From NCBI GenBank assembly GCA_023663685.1, contig JAMPHB010000008.1, forward strand, positions 1 to 56,764: a stretch of 56,764 nt of DNA, in the 5' to 3' direction. This stretch comes from Blautia sp. Lineage in GTDB: Bacteria > Bacillota > Clostridia > Lachnospirales > Lachnospiraceae. Below are positions 51,312 through 56,764 of this stretch, piece after piece (positions within the stretch are counted from its first letter, which is position 1; every line of letters starts with the position of its first letter). The notes under the pieces were generated by a model that was given only the letters and a program-made list of their open reading frames with translations, did not search any database and was not told the origin of the DNA. The position numbers were made by a program, and so were the translations under genes.

Positions 51312-52289
51312 ATGAAAGCAGAGATACTCAGAATGCTCAGGGAGTCCGGGGACTATGTGTCGGGGCAGGAGCTTTGCAATAAACTCGGGGTTTCCCGGAC
51401 GGCGGTCTGGAAGGTAATCAACCAGCTCAAGGAAGCCGGGTACGAGATCGAGGCGGCACAGAACAAGGGATATCATCTGAGCCATGCGCCGGACGTGGTA
51501 AATGAGGCAGAGCTGGCGAGCCTGCGGAATACCAAGTGGGCGGGCTGCGAGATCTTCTATTATGACTGTCTGGATTCCACAAATACCAAGGCGAAGGAGC
51601 TGGCAGAGGCTGGACACCCCAGCGGTACGCTGGTGGTGGCGGAGCAGCAGACCGTCGGCAGGGGGCGCAGGGGCAGAGGCTGGGAGTCTCCCGCCGGTTC
51701 CGGTATTTTTATGACGCTGATGCTAAAGCCGGAGATCAATCCGAACAACGCTTCCATGCTGACGCTGGTGGCGGCGCTGGCAGTTGCCAAAGCGATTACA
51801 GATGTGGCGGGCGAGCCTGCCCGGATCAAGTGGCCCAATGATATCGTGATGCACGGGAAAAAGGTGTGTGGAATCCTGACGGAGATGAGCGCCCAGTTCG
51901 ACTATATCAATCACATTGTCATCGGTATTGGAATCAATGTGCACAACGAAAGCTTTCCAGAGGATATTGCACACATGGCGGGTTCTCTTCGCACGGAGTG
52001 CGGCAGGCGCCTGCACCGGGCGGATATCATAGAGCGGGTACTGGAGCATTTTGAAAAATACTATGGACTTTTCCTGCAGACAGAGGATCTCGAGGGGCTG
52101 CAAAAGGAGTACAATGCCATGCTTGTAAATCTTCAAATGGATGTGAAGGTGTTAGACCCGAAGGAACCCTTTGAGGGGAAGGCAATGGGAATCACTAAGC
52201 GGGGAGAGCTCATTGTGGATACCTGGGAGTCCCGCAAGCTGGTCTCCTCGGGAGAAGTTTCGGTGAGAGGAATATATGGATATGTCTGA
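51312..52289 (+). CDS. birA: Bifunctional biotin--protein ligase / biotin repressor
   Basis: 325 residues. The N-terminal winged helix (EILRMLRESGDYVSGQELCN, KLGVSRTAVWKVINQLKEAG) marks the DNA-binding type that represses biotin genes. The catalytic part has VVAEQQTVGRGRRGRGWESP (biotinyl-AMP loop), KWPNDIVMHGKKVCGILTEM and IVIGIGINVHNE. It biotinylates carboxylase subunits. The stop is inside the next gene, which starts 14 nt before it. 11 nt after argF. Confidence 0.95.
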   Translation: MKAEILRMLRESGDYVSGQELCNKLGVSRTAVWKVINQLKEAGYEIEAAQNKGYHLSHAPDVVNEAELASLRNTKWAGCEIFYYDCLDSTNTKAKELAEAGHPSGTLVVAEQQTVGRGRRGRGWESPAGSGIFMTLMLKPEINPNNASMLTLVAALAVAKAITDVAGEPARIKWPNDIVMHGKKVCGILTEMSAQFDYINHIVIGIGINVHNESFPEDIAHMAGSLRTECGRRLHRADIIERVLEHFEKYYGLFLQTEDLEGLQKEYNAMLVNLQMDVKVLDPKEPFEGKAMGITKRGELIVDTWESRKLVSSGEVSVRGIYGYV

Positions 52290-52626
52290 CTGTGTGACCC
52301 TTTGCGTGTCGAACGCATACCAGAAAAAATATTATCTGAACGAGGATTTTGAGGGGCTTCCTTCCTCCATCCGGGATGAGCTCAAGATTATGTGTGTGCT
52401 CTATACGGAGGACGTGGGTGGGATTCTGGAGCTGTACTTCGACGAGGAGGGCAGCCTGGAATACCGGACAAGCAGCGAAGAGGGGGACTTTTTTTACGAC
52501 GAGATAGGAAGCGTGCTGAAAATCAAGCAGTACCAGAGTGAAAAACGGGAGCTGATGGAGGCGCTGGAGACTTACTACCGCATTTTTTTCATGGGAGAGG
52601 GCTTTGAGGAGGAAGAATGTTACTGA
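52276..52626 (+). CDS. Small acidic protein, DUF6145-like
   Basis: 116 residues, strongly acidic, no membrane segment. [20 protein letters not shown], then [20 protein letters not shown] and [20 protein letters not shown] match my recollection of a Lachnospiraceae family called DUF6145; no function is known. The gene overlaps birA by 14 nt and coaX by 10 nt, so the three are translationally coupled. GAGAGGAATAT precedes the ATG. Confidence 0.75.
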   Translation: MDMSDCVTLCVSNAYQKKYYLNEDFEGLPSSIRDELKIMCVLYTEDVGGILELYFDEEGSLEYRTSSEEGDFFYDEIGSVLKIKQYQSEKRELMEALETYYRIFFMGEGFEEEECY

Positions 52627-53396
52627 CGATTGATGTGGGCAATACGAATATTACCTGCGGCGTGTTCGATAAGGACGCGCTTACAGCCAGCTTTCGGATT
52701 ACGACGAAAATGCCCCGTACCTCGGACGAGTACGGGATGCTGCTGGGAAATCTGCTGGAGAGGAATGAGATTCAGGGCTCGGACATTCAGGATGCGATTA
52801 TCTGCTCTGTGGTGCCAAATGTCATGCACTCTCTGGAGGGGGCGCTGATCAAGTATTTTCACATTACGCCCATTGTGGTTGAGGCGGGAATTAAGACGGG
52901 TATCCGCATTGTGACCCCGAATCCGCAGCAGATTGGCGCAGACCGGATTGCCGATGCGGTGGGGGCTTACGAAATCTATGGCGGCCCGGTGCTGGTCATT
53001 GACTTTGGTACGGCCACGACTTATGATTTTGTGGATGAGAGTGGTGCGTTTTTGGGCGGGATTACCGCGCCGGGTATCCGCATCTCTGCCCGGGCACTCT
53101 GGGAAGATGCGGCGAAGCTGCCGGAGATAGAGATAAAAAAACCGCCCTGCATTCTCGGGAAGGACACCATCACCAGTATGCAGTCCGGCCTTGTGTACGG
53201 GCAGATTGGACAGCTGGAGTACATTATCTGCAAGGTGAAGGAGGAGGTCGGGCGGGAAAATGTGAAAACCGTGGTGACCGGGGGACTTGGAAGAATTATT
53301 GCCAACGAGACGAATGCAATAGATGTTTACGATCCGAATCTTACACTAAAAGGTATTCAGCTCGTGTATAAAAAGCAGAACCGTAAAATAAAATAG
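52617..53396 (+). CDS. coaX: Type III pantothenate kinase
   Basis: 259 residues, ASKHA-fold kinase for the first step of coenzyme A synthesis. The N-terminal [20 protein letters not shown] (phosphate 1 loop), [39 protein letters not shown] (phosphate 2) and [20 protein letters not shown] are diagnostic. It pairs logically with BirA: both feed acyl-CoA metabolism. Overlaps the preceding gene by 10 nt. Confidence 0.96.
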   Translation: MLLTIDVGNTNITCGVFDKDALTASFRITTKMPRTSDEYGMLLGNLLERNEIQGSDIQDAIICSVVPNVMHSLEGALIKYFHITPIVVEAGIKTGIRIVTPNPQQIGADRIADAVGAYEIYGGPVLVIDFGTATTYDFVDESGAFLGGITAPGIRISARALWEDAAKLPEIEIKKPPCILGKDTITSMQSGLVYGQIGQLEYIICKVKEEVGRENVKTVVTGGLGRIIANETNAIDVYDPNLTLKGIQLVYKKQNRKIK

Positions 53397-53398
53397 AT

Positions 53399-54394
53399 AT
53401 GGAAACAACGCAGATAAAACGACTGGCGATCGGGAATGTAATTTTGCCGAACAATCTTATACTGGCTCCCATGGCAGGCGTGACAGACCTGCCATTTCGC
53501 TTATTGTGCCGCGAACAAGGGGCGGGGCTTTTGTGCATGGAGATGGTCAGCGCCAAGGCGGTTCTTTATAAGAACCGCAATACGCAGGAACTTCTGACCA
53601 TAGACCCGCAGGAGCATCCGGTGTCCCTGCAGCTGTTTGGCTCCGACCCGGATATTATGGCGGAGGTGGCAGGGCAGATCGGGGAGCTTCCCTTTGATAT
53701 TCTCGATATCAATATGGGCTGCCCCGTGCCGAAAATCGTGAACAATGGCGAGGGTTCGGCGCTGATGAAGAATCCACGCCTTGCAGGGGAGATTATCCGT
53801 AAAATGGTCTGTGCCACAAAAAAGCCTGTCACTGTGAAAATCCGCAAGGGTTTTGACGAGAAAAACGTCAATGCGGTGGAGCTGGCAAAAATCGCGGAAG
53901 AGGCAGGGGCGGCTGCGGTGGCAGTTCACGGAAGAACCAGAGAGCAGTATTATTCCGGCAGGGCAGACTGGGATATAATCCGTCAGGTCAAAGAGGCGGT
54001 GTCGATCCCGGTGATCGGCAACGGCGACATAAGGACAGCGGAGGACGTGGCAGCCATGCAGGAGCAGACGGGCTGTGACGGATTTATGATTGCCCGGGGG
54101 GCGCAGGGCAACCCATGGATTTTCCGGCAGCTTCTGCACTTTTTTGAGACGGGGGAAAAGCTGCCAAAACCGGATATGCGGGAGGTGGCGGATATGGTTT
54201 TGCGCCATGCCCAAATGCTTCTCGACTATAAGGGAGAGTACACGGGAATCCGGGAGATCCGCAAACATGCCGCATGGTACACCGCCGGCTATCCCGGCTC
54301 GTCGAAGCTTCGGGTGGCGGTCAATCAGGTGGAGTCCTATGAGGAGCTCCGGGAGCTGTTTGAGGCTTGTCAGATACTTGACAAGCCACGGTGA
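53399..54394 (+). CDS. dusB: tRNA-dihydrouridine synthase
   Basis: 331 residues, FMN enzyme that reduces uridines in the D-loop of tRNA. LAPMAGVTDLPFRLLCREQG, NMGCPVPKIVNNGEGSALMK (with active-site Cys in MGCP), TVKIRKGFDEKNVNAVELAK, AVHGRTREQYYSGRADWD and IARGAQGNPWIF are characteristic of the DusB group. Starts two bases after coaX stops. Its last codons contain the promoter of the greA-lysS pair. Confidence 0.95.
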   Translation: METTQIKRLAIGNVILPNNLILAPMAGVTDLPFRLLCREQGAGLLCMEMVSAKAVLYKNRNTQELLTIDPQEHPVSLQLFGSDPDIMAEVAGQIGELPFDILDINMGCPVPKIVNNGEGSALMKNPRLAGEIIRKMVCATKKPVTVKIRKGFDEKNVNAVELAKIAEEAGAAAVAVHGRTREQYYSGRADWDIIRQVKEAVSIPVIGNGDIRTAEDVAAMQEQTGCDGFMIARGAQGNPWIFRQLLHFFETGEKLPKPDMREVADMVLRHAQMLLDYKGEYTGIREIRKHAAWYTAGYPGSSKLRVAVNQVESYEELRELFEACQILDKPR

Positions 54395-54406
54395 ATTCGA
54401 TATAAT
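54378..54406 (+). promoter_or_regulatory. greA: Perfect consensus sigma-A promoter of greA-lysS
   Basis: TTGACA (54378-54383), exactly 17 nt, TATAAT (54401-54406): full consensus at both boxes. It starts inside the last codons of dusB and lies 66 nt before the greA ATG. Confidence 0.9.
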
Positions 54407-54472
54407 ACGTTAGTTGTTTTCGGAGAATATTTCTATCATATGAGTGTATTTTAAGAAAAGCGGGGTAGACAA

Positions 54473-54961
54473 ATGGAAACGAAGAAGAATATTCTGACTT
54501 ATGAAGGACTGAAGAAGCTGGAGGACGAGCTGGAGGACTTAAAGGTCGTAAAGCGCAAGGAGGTCTCCCAGAAGATCAAGGAGGCCCGGGAGCAGGGAGA
54601 CTTGTCCGAGAATGCAGAGTACGATGCGGCGAAGGATGAGCAGCGCGATATTGAGGCCCGGATTGAGGAGATTGAGAAGATTCTGAAAAATGCGGAGGTT
54701 TTTGTCGAGGAGGAAGCGGATCTGGAGAAGGTAGGCATCGGCTGTAAGGTGAAGATCCTCGACATGGAATATGACGAAGAGCTGGAGTACAAGATCGTGG
54801 GCTCCACAGAGGCCAACAGCTTAAAGGGCAAGATCAGCAATGAGTCCCCGGTAGGCCGGGCGCTTCTCGGCAAGAAGGTGGGAGACACCGTCACCGTGGA
54901 GACAGAGGCGGGGGAGCTGTCATACAAGCTGTTGGAGATACAGAGATCAACCGTGAGTTAG
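54473..54961 (+). CDS. greA: Transcription elongation factor GreA
   Basis: 162 residues. The N-terminal coiled coil inserts into the RNA polymerase secondary channel; its acidic tip appears as [16 protein letters not shown] near residues 42-57. The C-terminal FKBP-like domain has [20 protein letters not shown] and [20 protein letters not shown]. It rescues backtracked polymerase by stimulating transcript cleavage. Driven by a perfect consensus promoter. lysS follows after 13 nt, a pair widespread in Firmicutes. Confidence 0.97.
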   Translation: METKKNILTYEGLKKLEDELEDLKVVKRKEVSQKIKEAREQGDLSENAEYDAAKDEQRDIEARIEEIEKILKNAEVFVEEEADLEKVGIGCKVKILDMEYDEELEYKIVGSTEANSLKGKISNESPVGRALLGKKVGDTVTVETEAGELSYKLLEIQRSTVS

Positions 54962-54974
54962 AGAGGATTAGAAC

Positions 54975-56474
54975 ATGGCAGAGCAGAATAATGGCGGGCA
55001 GCAGGATATCAACCAGCTTTTGAAGGTGCGCCGGGAGAAGCTAAAGGAATTGCAGGACAATGGAAAGGATCCCTTTGTCATCACTAAGTATGATGTAACG
55101 CATCACAGTGTGGACGTGAAGGAGCACTTTGAGGAGCTGGAGGGAAAGGAGGTTTCCGTCGCGGGGCGCATGATGTTCAAGCGCGTGATGGGGAAAGCTT
55201 CTTTCTGCAATATTCAGGATTTGAAGGGAAGCATTCAGGTCTATGTGACAAGGGACGATCTGGGAGAGGAGGCGTACAAGGACTTCAAGCGCGCAGATGT
55301 AGGAGATATCTTTGGTGTGAGGGGCTTTGTGTTCAAGACAAAGACCGATGAGATTTCCATTCATGCGGAGTCTGTCGTCATGCTATCCAAGAGCCTGCAG
55401 ATTCTGCCGGAGAAGTTCCACGGACTTACGGACACAGATACCCGCTACCGCCAGAGGTATGTCGATCTGATTATGAACCCGGAGGTAAAGGATACCTTCA
55501 TTAAGCGTTCCCAGATTATCAGGGAGATTCGGAATTTCCTTGATGAGAGAGGCTTCATGGAGGTGGAGACGCCGATGCTGGTCAGCAACGCGGGAGGTGC
55601 GGCGGCGAGACCCTTTGACACGCATTACAATGCATTGAATGAGGATGTGAAGCTTCGCATCTCTTTGGAGTTATACTTAAAGCGTCTGATCGTCGGTGGC
55701 CTTGAGCGCGTGTATGAGATTGGCAGGGTATTCCGCAATGAGGGGACAGACACCCGTCACAACCCGGAGTTTACCCTGATGGAGCTGTATCAGGCATATA
55801 CGGATTACGAGGGAATGATGGAGCTGACTGAGAGCATGTTCCGCTATCTGGCGGAAAAGGTCTGCGGCAGCAGCAAAATCACTTACAACGGTATCGAGAT
55901 TGATCTTGGCAGACCCTTTGCGCGTATGACGATGAATGAGGCGATTCAGAAGTACGCGGGCATTGATTTTGACGCGGTGGCGGACGACGATGCGGCCAAG
56001 GCACTGGCCAAGGAGCGCCGCATCGAGTATGAGGAGCGCCACACGAAGGGAGATATTATCAATCTCTTTTTCGAGGAGTACTGTGAGAAGGAGCTGGTGC
56101 AGCCGACTTTTATTATGGATCACCCGCTTGCGATTTCTCCGCTGACGAAGAAGAAGCCCTCTGATCCGGGGAAGGTGGAGCGCTTTGAGCTCTTCATCAA
56201 CACATGGGAGATGTGTAACGCCTATTCCGAGCTCAACGACCCCATCGACCAGCGCGAGCGCTTTGCCGCGCAGGATGCGGCTTTCGCCGCGGGCGATGAG
56301 GAGGCGAACCACACAGACGAGGACTTTTTGAATGCGCTGGAGATCGGTATGCCTCCCACGGGCGGCATCGGCTATGGCATCGACCGGCTGGTGATGCTGC
56401 TGACGGACTCGGCAGCGATCCGGGATGTGCTGCTGTTCCCGACGATGAAAACTTTGGGTAAAGAAAACCAGTAA
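54975..56474 (+). CDS. lysS: Lysine--tRNA ligase (class II)
   Basis: 499 residues. N-terminal OB-fold anticodon domain ([20 protein letters not shown]), then class II motif 2 ([20 protein letters not shown], near residue 255) and motif 3 ([20 protein letters not shown], near residue 465). Charges tRNA-Lys. No T-box leader is visible. The gene ends KTLGKENQ, and short direct repeats begin 35 nt after the stop, possibly an insertion boundary. Confidence 0.97.
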   Translation: MAEQNNGGQQDINQLLKVRREKLKELQDNGKDPFVITKYDVTHHSVDVKEHFEELEGKEVSVAGRMMFKRVMGKASFCNIQDLKGSIQVYVTRDDLGEEAYKDFKRADVGDIFGVRGFVFKTKTDEISIHAESVVMLSKSLQILPEKFHGLTDTDTRYRQRYVDLIMNPEVKDTFIKRSQIIREIRNFLDERGFMEVETPMLVSNAGGAAARPFDTHYNALNEDVKLRISLELYLKRLIVGGLERVYEIGRVFRNEGTDTRHNPEFTLMELYQAYTDYEGMMELTESMFRYLAEKVCGSSKITYNGIEIDLGRPFARMTMNEAIQKYAGIDFDAVADDDAAKALAKERRIEYEERHTKGDIINLFFEEYCEKELVQPTFIMDHPLAISPLTKKKPSDPGKVERFELFINTWEMCNAYSELNDPIDQRERFAAQDAAFAAGDEEANHTDEDFLNALEIGMPPTGGIGYGIDRLVMLLTDSAAIRDVLLFPTMKTLGKENQ

Positions 56475-56508
56475 AATCAAGGGTTTCAGCGGTTTTGAGT
56501 TATGATTT

Positions 56509-56535
56509 ACTACAAATTTACTACAAATTTGCTAC
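56509..56535 (+). repeat. ACTACAAATTT direct repeats after lysS, possible attachment site
   Basis: ACTACAAATTT twice in tandem (56509-56519, 56520-56530) plus GCTAC. Such short AT-rich direct repeats often flank the crossover of tyrosine-recombinase integration sites. The other end of any element lies outside the window, so this is only suggestive. Confidence 0.3.
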
Positions 56536-56602
56536 GCATAATACGGAATAATACCTTATAATACGTTTTGTGCGGCATTCAATTTTATAGGTATGTGCCT
56601 TT

Positions 56603-56640
56603 AGGACACTTTCCAAGTGAGAATTTGGAAGTGTCCTTTT
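56603..56640 (+). terminator. Terminator-like hairpin downstream of lysS
   Basis: AGGACACTTTCCAA pairs with TTTGGAAGTGTCCT (one bulge), followed by TTT. It lies 128 nt after the lysS stop and 36 nt before a new start codon. Confidence 0.75.
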
Positions 56641-56675
56641 GTTATGGTCAAAAAATAAAATTGGAGGTAGAAAAG

Positions 56676-56764
56676 ATGAACAACACAGCGTTAAGAGCAG
56701 TGGCGCAGAGCGCCGACAACACACACATGGTTTTTGCAGACAGGAAACATGAGAAGTTTTATTT
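56676..56764 (+). CDS. N-terminus of a probable DUF6075-type protein (runs off window)
   Basis: Only 29 codons are in the window: MNNTALRAVAQSADNTHMVF then ADRKHEKFY. The ATG follows TTGGAGG at nine bases. The FADRKHEKFY motif fits, from memory, the start of DUF6075 family proteins, which are common in conjugative or integrated elements of gut Clostridia. Too little sequence remains to be certain. Confidence 0.45.
   Translation, partial: MNNTALRAVAQSADNTHMVFADRKHEKFY

Overview
The window reads as a stretch of chromosome from an anaerobic Gram-positive gut-type Firmicute, most likely a Lachnospiraceae (Clostridia). The signs are strong AGGAGG ribosome-binding sites, consensus sigma-A promoters, many DUF-type genes typical of that family (DUF4358, DUF4321, a small CarD protein, a DUF6145-like protein), IscRSU-MnmA gene order, an ABC sugar importer lacking its own ATPase, and a SleB-type cell-wall hydrolase. 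The species cannot be named. No rRNA, tRNA, CRISPR array or complete insertion sequence was seen.

Layout. 1-8.2 kb: start of a PD-(D/E)XK (Rpn-like) transposase/nuclease gene, a MATE exporter, an ECF sigma factor with a membrane anti-sigma-like partner, a large secreted Ig-like protein behind an operator palindrome, a CPBP membrane protease and an unknown protein. 8.4-15.8 kb: a secreted FN3-like protein, then trpS translationally coupled to a cell-surface acylation group (DUF4358 lipoprotein, MBOAT acyltransferase, two DHHW proteins) and a CorA metal channel. 15.9-20.8 kb: an overlooked 42-residue gene with a structured 3' end, then a LacI-regulated sugar ABC importer whose lipoprotein gene is frameshifted in a run of eight G. 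20.8-28.5 kb: MoxR/DUF58/DUF4129-type operon, patatin-like lipase, DUF4321 protein, Nudix hydrolase, a LacI-sensor/GGDEF protein, and an XRE regulator.

28.5-33.4 kb: Fe-S and sulfur block (Rrf2 regulator, cysteine desulfurase, IscU scaffold, MnmA, CysK). 33.4-35.5 kb: minus-strand operon of pyridoxamine kinase, ECF S component and a short radical SAM protein. 35.6-39.6 kb: CarD, an Arg-rich disordered protein, rhomboid protease, flavodoxin-like/SCP2 protein, HIT protein, MurG. 39.8-45.7 kb: a SWIM-SNF2 helicase followed by a small AT-rich island (76-residue protein, ImmA/IrrE-type metallopeptidase, a decayed third gene) bracketed by a 36-bp repeat of the helicase 3' end, then transposase debris. 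45.8-56.8 kb: pgi, a TIM-barrel isomerase, a cell-wall hydrolase, argF, birA, coaX, dusB, greA, lysS, and then what may be the edge of another inserted element.

The most unusual signal is a family of three non-coding palindromic elements (32.02-32.31, 48.09-48.36 and 49.94-50.23 kb). Each has the same 74-bp core with no length change, flanked by long arms. The outer arms differ between copies but remain self-complementary within each copy, and paired changes also occur in inner stems. That points to selection on, or a mechanism that maintains, folding rather than coding. Second is the mini-island next to the SNF2 gene; third is the 42-residue gene with its overlapping hairpins.
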